From: Heterohyrax brucei
Lineage: Eukaryota > Chordata > Mammalia > Hyracoidea > Procaviidae
Assembly: GCA_028571685.1 (NCBI GenBank)
Contig: CM053158.1
Coordinates: 51,258,501 to 51,322,500 of the forward strand
Reading direction: 5' to 3'
Length of the DNA: 64,000 nucleotides
In this document: in pieces, positions 53,191 through 63,127 of the stretch
Layout: each line of letters opens with the position of its first letter
How positions within the stretch are numbered: the stretch's first letter is position 1
The notes under the pieces: generated by a model
The model's database searches: none
What the model saw: only the letters and a program-made list of their open reading frames with translations
What the model was told of the DNA's origin: nothing
Translations under genes and position numbers: made by a program

Positions 53191-53494
53191 CTGAACATAA
53201 CCTTTATTTTCTTCATTTTTTTTTTTTTCCAAGAAGGGCACAGGCTCAGAAAGTGCAGTGAGTTGCTTGACATGCACTGCTGGGAAGCCAAGAGACCCTA
53301 GATAGGGTATCTCTCAGACCCAAAGCCTGAGCTAGTCCCATATTCTATGCTGGTTCTCATATACATGAGCAGCACCTCAATTCAAGCACCTATTCTGTAT
53401 GAGTGGTGAGGATGTCCCCCTGGGTGGCCTCTTTTGATTCCCAAGTCCTCAGGAGCTGTTGTCCAGTCAGCCCCCAAATCATAACACTGCCAAA

Positions 53495-53590
53495 CAGTAG
53501 CATTAGCATCATCTGGGAGCTTCTGAGAAATTTAAGTTTTCCTTGAGGTTTTAGCCTAAATGGGCCACACTGAAGCCATGGTTCAGTTAT
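53495..53590 (+). mobile_element. MER5-like fragment, copy 1
   Basis: 'agtagcattagcatcatctg', 'ggagcttctgagaaatttaa' is MER5-like. The following 'ttttagcctaaatgggccac' is also shared with copy 2 at 54605-54700. Confidence 0.65.
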
Positions 53591-53700
53591 GAACAAGGAA
53601 ATAAAACTCTGCCCACTTCTGTGCCATCCCTGTGATCAGTTGTGGGTCTGACTGTTGTGAGCCATGAGATTTTTCTGAAGGAGATCATCAGGCCTTTCCT
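53591..53700 (-). mobile_element. Short RTE-derived element, 3' part (split)
   Basis: 'ttctgtgccatccctgtgat', 'cagttgtgggtctgactg', 'gagatcatcaggcctttcct' in reverse. The host element is interrupted at 53700 and continues at about 53926. Confidence 0.65.
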
Positions 53701-53925
53701 CCTGTTGTTAGGTGGCGTCAAGTTGACCCTGTGTCCAAAAAAAAACGCTGCCTGGCCCCACACCATCCTCACAACTATTGTTTGGCTTGAGCTTGTTGTT
53801 ACAGCCGCTGTGTCAGTCCATCTCATAGAGCGTCTTCCTCTTTTACAGTGACCCTCGACTTTCCCAAGCGTGATGTCCTTCTCTACGTACTTGTCCCTCC
53901 TGATGACATGTCTGTCCCAATCTGG
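53701..53925 (-). mobile_element. RTE-clade LINE 3' end, short copy
   Basis: 'tgttgttaggtggcgtcaag', 'acagccgctgtgtcagtcca', 'ccaagcgtgatgtccttctc', 'ctgatgacatgtctg' are the reverse-strand RTE 3' terminus, truncated after about 225 bases. Confidence 0.85.
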
Positions 53926-54108
53926 ACGCTGTCTTCCTAGCCTTAGTCTGGAAACTCTGCTGAAACTTGTTCAGCATCACAGCAACACACAAGCCTCCAC
54001 TTACAGAAAGACGGTGGCTGTGCTTCAGGTGCCTGGGCCAGGAATCAAACCTGGATCTCTCACCCGGGAGAAGAAAATGCTGCCATTTCACCACCTATGC
54101 CTCAGTCT
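53926..54108 (-). mobile_element. Short RTE-derived element with tRNA-Gly-like head (split)
   Basis: 'tcttcctagccttagtctgg', 'ctctgctgaaacttgttcag', 'catcacagcaacacacaagc' (RTE-derived body), then 'ccaggaatcaaacctggatc' and 'tctcacccgggagaag', which in reverse read as a tRNA-Gly-like B-box and anticodon-arm region. Same chimera as at 4373. Confidence 0.7.
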
Positions 54109-54117
54109 TATGAGTCC

Positions 54118-54280
54118 GTACTGCATGGATGTCAAGTTGATTCCAACTCCTAGCAACTTTATAGAGCATAATTGAACTGCCTGATAGTGTTTCCAAGGCT
54201 ATAATCTTTATGGAAGTAGACTAGACTAGCATGTCCTTTTCCCATGGAGCTGCTGATGGGTTTGAATCAGGGCTTTGAAC
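54118..54280 (-). mobile_element. AfroSINE, head truncated
   Basis: 'ggatgtcaagttgattccaa', 'ttgaactgcctgatagtgtt', 'aggctataatctttatggaa', 'gctgatgggtttgaatca'. Confidence 0.8.
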
Positions 54281-54299
54281 AGGCTCATTCAGGTTTGAC

Positions 54300-54418
54300 T
54301 ACCTGTCTAGGATTTGCATTTCTACCCCAGGTATACTGTCTCAGAATCTACCGTTGAACAGGATCTTCAGGTGATTCTTATGTATTGATACATTTTGAGA
54401 ACCACTGCTCTACTAATT
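54300..54418 (+). mobile_element. MER5-type transposon, 3' end
   Basis: 'aacaggatcttcaggtgatt', 'cttatgtattgatacatttt', 'gagaaccactgctct' is the MER5 3' terminus with its inverted-repeat end. Confidence 0.7.
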
Positions 54419-54588
54419 GAAACCCTGGTGGTGTAGTGGTTAAGTGCTACAGCTGCTAACTAGAAGGTCGGCAGCTCAAATCCACCAGGTGCTCATTGGA
54501 AACTCTATGGGGCAGTTCTACTTCGTCTACAGGAATGCTATGTGTTGAAAGCAACTCGATGGCAATGAATTTGGCTTTGGCTCTATTA
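54419..54588 (+). mobile_element. AfroSINE, full length
   Basis: 'gaaaccctggtggtgtagtg', 'agaaggtcggcagctcaaat', 'aggaatgctatgtgttgaaa', 'caactcgatggcaatgaatt'. Confidence 0.92.
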
Positions 54589-54699
54589 GTGGTTCCCAGA
54601 ATTGTCCCTTAACCAGCAGCATTAGCATCATGGGAGCTTGTGAGAAATTTAAGTTTTCAGTAGAGTTCTAGCCTAAATGGACCACATTGAAGCCCTGGT

Positions 54700-54762
54700 T
54701 CAAACTGCTGATCTTTCGATTATCAGCCAAGGACTGAATCACTGCACCGCCAGGCCTCCTCT
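54700..54762 (-). mobile_element. AfroSINE head fragment
   Basis: 'caaactgctgatctttcgat', 'gaatcactgcaccgccagg'. Only the tRNA-like half. Confidence 0.7.
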
Positions 54763-54904
54763 CCTTGTGAGCAGAGGGTCTCAAAAGCAAACCTGCAGAC
54801 CACTTTCAGACATCTGAAACCAGACAGCCAGGGAGCACATTACAAGTCCAAATGCCCAGCTCCACACACGACACTTTGTCTCTGTAGGGCTGGGTGAGGC
54901 TCTC

Positions 54905-55045
54905 CATCCCATTACTGTCAAGCATATTCTGACTTGTAGTGCCCTGTGGGACAGAGTAGAGCTGTCCCACAGGATTTCCTTTGCTGCTGGATTCAAACAG
55001 CTGGCCTTTGGTTAGCCACTGAGCTCTTTACCACTAAGGCACTAG
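54905..55045 (-). mobile_element. AfroSINE
   Basis: 'ccattactgtcaagcatatt', 'gggacagagtagagctgtcc', 'tttggttagccactgagctc', 'ctaaggcactag'. Confidence 0.85.
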
Positions 55046-55149
55046 TACAGCTTTAATTACCTGTGTATCTTCAGGTAATTCTGATGTGTAGCCAGGTTGA
55101 GAAACCAGTGCCTTAGGGTATGTGGTGCCTGTCTGATGTCTCTATTTTA

Positions 55150-55640
55150 ACTGTGATTACGTTGAGGGGGTAAGTGGAGAGAGTGCCGAAGCTTGCAGGG
55201 AAGAAAAGTTAAGCCAATCTTTTTATTCAAAGGGAAAGGCGTACTGCTCCAGGAAGACAGCAGGAGGGCATCTGAATTGTTCTTTGAATTACTGCTATAA
55301 GGATAGACCTTTCCAGCATGCTCTGGCAGCCTACTCCTGCCGGTACGTGTGAACAGGTGGACCTCACGGGGAGGATTATGGGCCCCTGAATAGGCTTGTA
55401 AATAAGTCATATGGCGCAGCTGGGTCCCTGGCCTCATAAATATTGACCAGCTGTGATTAAATTGTCCACTCTGCATCATATGATCTCATGGGAAAGCTTC
55501 TTTATTTGGGTATTAAATAACCACGGGCTGTGCCTGTTCTGTACAACAACTTTCCCCTGTGAAGCATGATGCTCCAGCCAGGTGTTATCTAACAAGGCAG
55601 CTAAGACACAACTGCCACTTCCACTAAACAGGTTACTGAG
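55150..55640. other. Candidate conserved non-coding island
   Basis: About 490 repeat-free bases with closely spaced motif-like words: CATATG and CAGCTG E-boxes, 'cctcataaatattgacc', 'gtgattaaattg' and 'gtattaaataacc'. A transcription-factor-dense regulatory element is plausible but inferred. The 110-codon reverse frame has no domain I know. Confidence 0.4.
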
Positions 55641-55686
55641 TACTCACGGCATGCCAGGCATTAAGCTAGGGGCTATAGGCAATGTG

Positions 55687-55878
55687 TCCTTGGGTGGCAA
55701 AAATGGTTACGTGCTTGGCTGTTAACCAAAAGGTTGGAAGTTCAAGTTCACTCCAAGGCACTTCAGAAGAAAGGCCCAGTGATCTATTACCCCCCGAAAA
55801 CCCTGCAGAGCACAGTTCTACTCTGACACACACGAGGTTCCCGTGAGTTGGAATGAACTTGAAGGTAATCCGTTTGGA
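55687..55878 (+). mobile_element. AfroSINE (long subtype)
   Basis: 'gcttggctgttaaccaaaag', 'gaaaggcccagtgatctatt', 'cccgtgagttggaatgaact'. Confidence 0.88.
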
Positions 55879-56034
55879 GGCATTATGGGGAACAAGATAT
55901 ACTAAGGAATACCAAAAAAGGTCTAAAATAAGTTTGCCTCTCCAGTGACTACTCTGACAGTTATCACAGTAATGGGTCCAGGTTAGAGGAGGAGAAAAAT
56001 ACAGAACAAAATTCTGACTCACATACACAAAAAG

Positions 56035-56390
56035 ACCAGACTTACTGACCTGACAGAGACTAGAGAAGTCCCAAGAGCATGACCTCCAGACACCCTTTTA
56101 GCTCAGGAATAAAATTACTCTTGAGTCTTACCCTTGGGCCAAGGATTAGACAGGCCCATAAAACAAAACAAGACTAAAGAGGCACACCAGCCCAGGGGCA
56201 AGGACTAGAAGGCAGGAGGGGATGGGAAAGCTGGTGATAGGGAACCCAGGACTGACAAGGCAGAATGTTGCTATGAGGTCGGGTTGGCAACTAATGTCAT
56301 AAAGCAATATGTGTACTGTTTAATGAGAAAACAGTTGTTCCGTAAACCTTCACCTAAAGTATAATAAAAGAATATATTCACTCCTCTAAA
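56035..56390 (+). mobile_element. LINE-like 3' end ending in an A/T-rich tail (unassigned)
   Basis: Ends 'aaaccttcacctaaagtata', 'ataaaagaatatattcac', like the end of the 2040-2630 element (cttgaagcataatatattaa, agaatattta), so both may be 3' ends of related LINEs. Confidence 0.4.
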
Positions 56391-56687
56391 ACTACCTAAA
56401 TGATGTTAGAGAAGAGATGGAACCAGAGCACTAGTAGAATAAGACTTTGTTTGAACATGCCCTTAAGAAGCATGTGGAGCACATTCTAGCTGTGGGAGGA
56501 GTGCAGAAGGCTTTAAGAGGCTTTAGCAGAAGTCAACTGAAGTTCCCATTTCTGGAATAGCTCATTAAGAGTGGTCCTCAAAAGAATTAGCAATTGTTCT
56601 TGATGATTAATGGCCGTTGTTGAGACAATTTGGCTTTTATCAAAAGTTGTGAGATGGGGTAGGGGTGGGGAGTGGGAAGGGCTGTTA

Positions 56688-57093
56688 GTGTCCCAGGGCT
56701 GTCTAACAAAATGCCACACACTGAGTGCCTCTTAAGAACAGAATTTATTGTCTCACAGTTCCAGAAGCTAAAAATTGGAATCAATGAGTTGGCCAGGCCA
56801 TGTTCCCTCCAAAGTCTTGAAAGGAAGATCCTGTTTTTGATTCTCCCAGGTTCTGGTAGCTCTATGCATTGCTCAGCTTAAATATGCATTTTCATATAGA
56901 GATGCTTCTTCTGTCTCTCCTCTTTTGTAGGATGCTCCCCAGATTGGAGTAGGCTCTACCTTACTCTAGAATGACTTCGTGCTAACTGGTAACATCTTCC
57001 AAGGCCCTTTTTTCCAAACAAGGTCAGGTTCACAGGTGTAAGGATTGGGACTTCAAGATACCTTTTTAGAGGACACAATTCAATTCATAAAGG
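56688..57093 (-). mobile_element. MLT1-type LTR (ERVL-MaLR)
   Basis: 'gtgtcccagggctgtctaac', 'aagaacagaatttattgtct', 'cacagttccagaagctaaaa', 'gtaaggattgggacttcaag', 'gaggacacaattcaattca' in reverse-LTR order. Nearly complete. Confidence 0.8.
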
Positions 57094-57289
57094 GACCTAA
57101 AGTTTTGTGCAAGAGGAATTGGAGGAACATCTGGGAGAACCCTACACTTGAGGACCACCATGAGAAAGTCCTTCACTGCTTCCCTCTCAAGGGCATTGAT
57201 TAGCAAGGGCAATAATATATTGAGATTCTAGATGGTACCCAGCCAGCGTTGTCAGTGATATTGTCATTGTACTGTACACTGTACACTGT

Positions 57290-57500
57290 GAGCTCCGTGG
57301 AGAAGGACCTCAGTGGGCTTAAAGGGGTCATGAAAACTTCCTGGATGAGGTGACATCTAAACTGAGACCTCAAGGATGAGTACATGTTAGGTGGTCAAAA
57401 AGCAGTTCCAGGTGGAGAAACAGCATGTGCACAGACCAGGAGAAATGCAAAATTGTGGTAGGCTTTAGGAATTATAAGTAGTTGAGTCTGGCTGGAAGCA
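57290..57500 (+). mobile_element. L2-like internal fragment (probable)
   Basis: 'ggatgaggtgacatctaaac', 'tgagacctcaaggatgagta', 'ggtggagaaacagcatgtgc' match the same old repeat as 47430-47800. Confidence 0.5.
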
Positions 57501-57909
57501 GAAAGGATGTGAGAGTAACGGCAAAAGAAGAGTTTGGTGAGAAACAGGACTGTGCAATCTAGGACAGGCAGCAGGGAAAGGAGAGATGCCCCTAAGAGTG
57601 TGTATTGGTTGGAAGTTCATTTCTTTAGCTCAGATACTTCAAAGTCATCATTTCTATATGTAATGCACACTGCAAAGCTTGGAGATCTAAAAAGAAGGGC
57701 CTGGTGGTATGCTTTCAGATTCATGTAAAATGGCAAGGCATTTGTTCAGTTCACTAGTGAGTCCCCAGTACACACTGGCCACGTAGCAGTAATTAAATTC
57801 CATGTTGTATCTGTCCTCTAGGCTGTTATTGCCTAGTATGGGAGACAGACATTAAATAAGTAATCCCTCACCACTGGATCAACATGGAACATAATCCATG
57901 GAGAAAACA

Positions 57910-58493
57910 CTGAAGATGTCAAAGATTTCATCTAACTTGGATCCACAGTCAACCTCCACAGAAGCAGCAGGCAAGATGTCAAATGAGATACTCCATGGGG
58001 CAAATCTTCGGCCAAAGACCTTTTAAAGTATTCGAAAGAAAAGATGTCGCTGTGAGGACCAAAGAGTTCATCTGCATTCAAAAGCTGGACAATGAGTAAT
58101 GATAACTGAAAAAAGAACTGATTCTTTTGAACTATGGTGACAGCAAAGAATATTGAATAGATGCCATAGATCACCAGAAGGAGGAACAAATCTGTCCTGG
58201 AAGAAATGTAGTCAGAATGGTCCTTAGAAGTGATGGTAGTGAGACTTCACCTCATATACCTTGGATGTGTTATCAGCAGCGACTAGTCCCTGGAGAAGCA
58301 CATAATGCTTGGCAGAGTAGATGGTGACCAAAAAAGAAAGACCCTCAACAAGATGAAATGACACAGTGGCTGCAACAAGGGACTTACACGTAACAATCGT
58401 GAGGGTGGTACAGGACCGGGCAGTGTTTTGTTCTGTTGGACACAGGGCCACTATGAGTGAAAATTCACTTGACAGTACCTAACAACAACAATT
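57910..58493 (+). mobile_element. RTE-clade LINE 3' end
   Basis: Begins 'tgtcaaagatttcatctaac' and 'ttggatccacagtcaac', passes 'ggggcaaatcttcggccaaa', 'gcaaagaatattgaatag', 'tgacacagtggctgcaacaa', and ends 'acagtacctaacaacaaca'. About 580 bases with a complete 3' terminus and broken frames. Confidence 0.9.
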
Positions 58494-58947
58494 TATATAA
58501 ATATTTAATTGCAAGTTTACATGAGAATATATTAGTAAGATTTGAGTTGACATGATTTTTTCCTTAAAAAAATCACAGTGATTTAAACATGTTAGATTAT
58601 TTTTCTGTCTTATAAGTGAAATCTAGAGATAGCTGCTGTGGTAGCTGTACAGTTGTCAGGTACTCAGGTTCTTTCTGTCTTTCTGCTCCACAATTCTTAG
58701 TGTGTCACCTCATGGTCCAAGGTGGCTGCAGGTGCTCCAGCCATTAGGTTCACATTCTAGGAAGGAAGAAGAAGAAGAGCATATATGCCCTTAAAGAGCT
58801 TTTTCCAGAAATACTGATAAACCAAATTATGCTAAAATAATTTGGTTCATCAGAACTCAGCCACATGGCCACACCTAGCTGCTAGATAGGCTGAGAAATA
58901 AGGAGTTTTTGCCAGTTGTACTGGCACTCAAAATTACAGATCTGGAA
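58494..58947. other. No recognised gene or repeat
   Basis: About 450 bases, A/T-rich on the left. A perfect 15-base inverted word pair (accaaattatgctaa / aataatttggttcat) near 58808-58854 could form a small hairpin. Confidence 0.4.
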
Positions 58948-58948
58948 C

Positions 58949-59600
58949 TGTCTTAGTCATCTAGTGCTGCTTTAACGGAAATACCACAAGTGAATGGCTT
59001 TAAAAAGCGAAATGTTATTCTGTCACAGTCCAGTAGGCTACAAGGCCAAATTCAGGGCATGAGCTCCAGGGAAAGGCTTTCCGTTTTGGCTCTGGAGGAA
59101 GGTCCTTCACATCGATCCTCTCCTAGACTGGGAGTTTCTGAATGACAGGGACTCTGAGTCCTTTCCAAAGAATGTGCTCTGTTCTACATACTGCTTATTG
59201 GTGGTATGAGGTCCCCAACTCTCTGCTTGCTGCTCTTTCTTTCATATTTCAAAAGATTGCCTCAAGATGCAATACAATTTCATGCATTAAGTCTTGCCCC
59301 ATGGACTCAACGGCCACTCATCCTCTCTCATTAGCATCATGGAAATCCAAAACCAAACCCACTGCCGTGGAGTTGATTCCAACTCATAGTGACTCTACAG
59401 GACAGAGAAGAACTGCTCAACAGAATTTCCAAGGAGCACCTGGCAGATTTGAACTGCTGACCTTTCAGACTGTACCACCAGGGTTTCCATCATAGAGGCA
59501 GAGTTCACAAAATTTAGGCATACCATACAATCCCAGGAATTATGGCCTAGCCAAATTTGCAACATACATTTTTGAGGAGACTCAAGTCAATGCTTGACAG
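58949..59600 (-). mobile_element. MaLR-like LTR (family A), reverse copy, with SINE
   Basis: 'tgtcttagtcatctagtgct', 'taacggaaataccacaagtg', 'gtatgaggtccccaactctc' and, after the SINE, 'ggaattatggcctagccaaa' are the reverse complement of the 36-45 kb LTRs. Confidence 0.75.
59346..59489 (-). mobile_element. AfroSINE inside an LTR
   Basis: 'aaaccaaacccactgccgtg', 'gacagagaagaactgctcaa', 'gtaccaccagggtttcc', missing ~20 bases of the head. Imperfect flanks 'catcatgga' / 'catcataga'. Confidence 0.9.
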
Positions 59601-60755
59601 GAACCAAGGAAAAAGGGCAGGAGGGATATGGGGTGGTGAGCGAGCCAGCTCTGCCGTAACAGGCAAAGGAGCATCCTTCTATGAGAAAGTGATGCAGACG
59701 CTGAGAGATGCAGGATGAGGAGGTGTCAACCAGGCAAAGAAAAAAAAGGGGTGGGCACTCAGTAAACCTAGGGGCACAGAAGAGGGGACTGTCTGCTGGG
59801 GGTTAAACAAGAGATGTAGGCAGACGCAAACAGTGCAGGGATTTGTTAAAGAATTTAGGCTTAATCCTAAGCCCAATGGAGAGCGCTGAAGGGGGAAGCA
59901 GCCATTGGGGTGGTCTGATATATGTGCACTTCGAACACCAATTATGTGCACGGTGCCAGGCACCAGTGATCCAGAGATGTGGCATCACCTTGTTTCGTAG
60001 AAGGGCGGCCGTAGCCTGCCCACCTGTGTGCAGGAAAGGGAGGGTGGCAGGGAAGGGTTTGCAGGAGAAACAACTCTCGATAGCTGAGTGCAGTTTCAGC
60101 AGGATAAAGGGGCGTACACGGGCATTGCAGGCAGAGGACGATGGCTGGAAGTGTCCAGTGTGGATGATCTGCCAATAATGGGTTGTTCCTAGAGGGGAGC
60201 CAGCAGATAGGACTCAGGTCAGACAGGGTTAGATCACGAAGGGCTGTCTGCAACAAGTTAAGGAGCTGACCATTAGGGAACCATGGAACAGCGTTCAGCT
60301 GGAGGATTACGTGATGGAAGCCATGGTTTAGAACATCAGTTCTGGCAGCGTCATGTAGGAATGCAGTATGGAGGAAGGACTGCCTCATTACTGAAAAATG
60401 AGGCTCCGTTTTAGGTATCTGATTTCTGCCTGCTGGAATCTTGACAACTTTTATCATTGTTGGCAGGCACCTACTCAGACTACTTCTCCTCCCTGTGAAA
60501 AACAGAAGTTCAGGCCTTCAATCCTTTAGCTGAAATGCCAAAATCCAGAAAGCTCTGAAAACTAAGCTTTTGGGAGGTGGGGGGCTGGGAGGATAACTCA
60601 GGCAGCAGCTAGACCTGGCCAGGCCTCACTGATCCGCAACAGTCTGACCTGATGATCTAATACGAGGCATTTGCTGTCTATTTAACTCACTTGGTATCGA
60701 TATTTAAGTTTTGTAGTGCAGAAGTGTGTGCTTGATTTTAGGTATTAAACAATAT
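59601..60755. other. Low-repeat stretch, partly L2-like
   Basis: 59830-60280 has phrases of an old L2-like repeat (ttaaagaatttaggcttaat, gttagatcacgaagggctgt). The 171-codon minus frame (59942-60457) lies across it, so I do not call it a gene. Confidence 0.4.
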
Positions 60756-60756
60756 A

Positions 60757-60909
60757 AGGAGCCCTGGTGGTACGGCATTTAAGAGCTTGGCTGCTAACCA
60801 AAGGGTTCGCTGTTTGAATCTATCAGCTGCTCCTTGGAAGCCCTATAGGGCAGTTCTACTCCATGGGGTCACTGCAAGTTGAAATCAACTCAGTGACAAC
60901 AGGTTTTAC
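60757..60909 (+). mobile_element. AfroSINE, full length
   Basis: 'ggagccctggtggtacggca', 'gctgctccttggaagcccta', 'ggtcactgcaagttgaaatc'. Immediately followed by another SINE. Confidence 0.93.
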
Positions 60910-61106
60910 ACGTGGTGCAGTGGTGAAGCACTCAGATGCTAACAGAAAGTTGGTGGTTTAAACCCACCAGCTGCTTTGTGGGAGAAAAGACTCAGTGATC
61001 TGCTCCTGGAGAGATGACAGCCCAGGAGACACCATGTGGGCAGCTCTACTGTGTCCTCCAGGGTCACTGTGAGTCAGAATTGACTCAAAGGCAACAAGTA
61101 TTTTTG
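60910..61106 (+). mobile_element. AfroSINE (long subtype), tandem with the previous
   Basis: 'cgtggtgcagtggtgaagca', 'gtgatctgctcctggagaga', 'gtgagtcagaattgactcaa'. Head-to-tail with the copy that ends at 60909, probably an insertion into that copy's tail. Confidence 0.9.
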
Positions 61107-61245
61107 TTGGGATTTTATTTGGCTGTCAAATAATATGTGCACATAATAAAATGCATATACATGCAATATCACCTTCCTAATATCCAAAATTCTAGATTTC
61201 ATATACATATTCCCAATTTTTAGGTAAGTTATGAGTTGTACAAGC

Positions 61246-61276
61246 ATGTATATGTATGTATGTATTTATATATATA
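61246..61276 (+). repeat. (TATG)n/(TA)n microsatellite
   Basis: 'atgtatatgtatgtatgtat' then 'ttatatatataaa'. Next to a SINE; further TATA/ACAC-rich sequence lies at 61430-61600. Confidence 0.9.
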
Positions 61277-61432
61277 AACCCACCGCCATTGAGTCAATTC
61301 TGACTCATAGCAACCACATAGGACAGGCTAGAATTGCTCCATAGAGTTTTGAAGGAGCACCCGGCAGATTTGAACTGCTGCCCTTCTGGTGAGTAGACAT
61401 AGCACTTAACCACTATGCTACCAGAGTTTTCA
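61277..61432 (-). mobile_element. AfroSINE, full length
   Basis: 'aacccaccgccattgagtca', 'acaggctagaattgctccat', 'tatgctaccagagtttt'. Confidence 0.92.
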
Positions 61433-62031
61433 TCTCTCTCTGTCTCTTCCTCTCTATCTATAGGTAGATAGATACATCTCTCTGTGCGTACATCTGTCTA
61501 GCCACATAAGCAGTGCTTTTGCAAATACATGTGTCTGTATGTACACACACATGCACTCACAAATATATATGCATATAAACTATATGAGCAAGAGGGTCTG
61601 AGTTTTGCAGGAGGGGTTACTGTAACTGGAGACTGCAACTAGGAGACTTGAAGCAGATAAAAGGAAAATCTACCTGATGTAGAAGATAATAACTTAGGGA
61701 ATTCATATTTCAATGGATCACAGAAACTATAAATAGACTGGAAGAGGATTTTTCCAATTTAATAAATGATAAATCCAATAGGAGTTAATACAGAGCATTT
61801 GGGGATACCCAGGGTGTGTCTATTAATTATATGAAGTTATTGTGATAGAGAATAACAAGCATCTACTGCCACAAGGCATTATGGTTATTAATAGTAGCTT
61901 ACATTTCTATAATGCTTTGAAGTTTATTAAGTGCTTCTGCAAATGTTTTCTCTCTTGTAACAACCATGGTGGAGGGACACTGGCACTCTCGATTCTGAGA
62001 AAAGAACCCCACGCTCAGAAACGGTAGCTAG

Positions 62032-62580
62032 GTGTCTTAGTTTCTTGCTATTGCTATTGAACAGAAATACCACAGCAAGTGGTTTCAGAGAACAGAGATG
62101 TATTTTCTCACAGTCCAGGAGGCTAGAAGGCCAAATCCAGGGTGCTAGCTCTAGCAGAAGGCTCTCTGTCAGCCTCAGGGGAAGGCCCTAGTCCTTTTTC
62201 GGCTCTCAGTTCTGTGGTGGTCTTCCTGCAGTACAGCATCTGTCTTTCCCCATCTGTGCTTGCTTGCCCCTGTGACTCATCTACTCTTTTTTATGTCTCA
62301 AAAGTGGCTTCAGACACACCCTACACTGAGCAGGCCTGGTTAGCAGGACAGAGAAAATAAATTCCCAAACGGGAATCAGCCACAGGTACCCTTTGCCTTG
62401 CAATCAATTCCAGCTCGTAGCAACACTATAGGACAGAGTAGAACTGCCCCATATGGTGTCCAAGGAGGCCCTGGTGGATTCAAACTGTCTACTTTTGGTT
62501 AGCATTTGTAGCTCCTAACCACTATGCAACCAGGGTTTCCATCCACAAGTGAGGGATTGGGACACAATCTTTAACAGTAG
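62032..62580 (-). mobile_element. MaLR-like LTR (family A), reverse copy, with SINE
   Basis: 'tgtcttagtttcttgctatt', 'aacagaaataccacagcaag', 'cagtccaggaggctagaagg', 'cagggtgctagctctagcag', then a SINE, then 'gtgagggattgggacacaat'. Confidence 0.7.
62388..62541 (-). mobile_element. AfroSINE inside an LTR
   Basis: 'ccttgcaatcaattccagct', 'ggacagagtagaactgcccc', 'tgcaaccagggtttcc'. Confidence 0.92.
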
Positions 62581-62926
62581 GTGACTTCTTCAGGGTCATA
62601 CAGACAACAGTTGAACACGGACCCTGGATGAGATGCTTCTGAGATTTGTGGTCTTTTTTTCCCCAACAAGCTGAAGGGTAGAGAGACTTTTAAAAAGTAT
62701 CTGCTACAAAGGGCAGCACAATAAATTTCATCTCACAGGCCAACTCTGACTCGTTAATTGTGGCTGCCTGGTACACCCAGATGAGAACCTCAAGGCCATT
62801 TCCACACTTAACTACAAAGATTCAGGATGGAAGCAGGGTGGATGGATTGCTTGCGGTCTATTTCCAACAGCTGACATTTTCTTTCTCCATTTAGTCATCA
62901 AAAAATAAGAATTAGGTGCCTTAGTA
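62581..62926. other. No recognised gene or repeat
   Basis: About 350 bases; 62580-62640 has MIR-like words (cttcagggtcatacagacaa) but is too short to call. Confidence 0.35.
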
Positions 62927-63097
62927 TGGAGCCCTGGTGGTACAGTGGTTAAGAGCTCAGGTGCTAATGAGAAGGTTGGCAGCTCAAATCTACCAGTCAG
63001 TCCTTGAAAACCCCATGGGGCAGTTCTGCTTTGTCCTATAAGATTGCTATAGTCAGAATCAACTTGATGGCAGTGAGATTGGCTTTGGTTTTGGGTG
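62927..63097 (+). mobile_element. AfroSINE, full length, close to canonical
   Basis: 'ggagccctggtggtacagtg', 'gttaagagctcaggtgctaa', 'ccatggggcagttctgcttt', 'caacttgatggcagtgagat', then a TTTGG-rich tail. One of the best-preserved copies in the window. Confidence 0.95.
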
Positions 63098-63127
63098 CTC
63101 ACTGGGTGCCAAACACTGTAGGATGCT

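Larger units (their letters stand above)
54590..55110 (+). mobile_element. MER5A-type transposon split by SINE pieces
   Basis: 'agtggttcccagaattgtcc', 'ccagcagcattagcatcatg' (5' end); 'cattacaagtccaaatgccc' (middle, 54838); 'cttcaggtaattctgatgtg', 'ttgagaaaccagtgcc' (3' end, 55068-55110). SINE pieces lie at 54700-54762 and 54905-55045. Confidence 0.7.

Noticed and set aside
59942..60457. 171-codon reverse open frame
   Set aside because: Lies over an old L2-like repeat; the opposite strand has an equally long overlapping frame. No domain seen.
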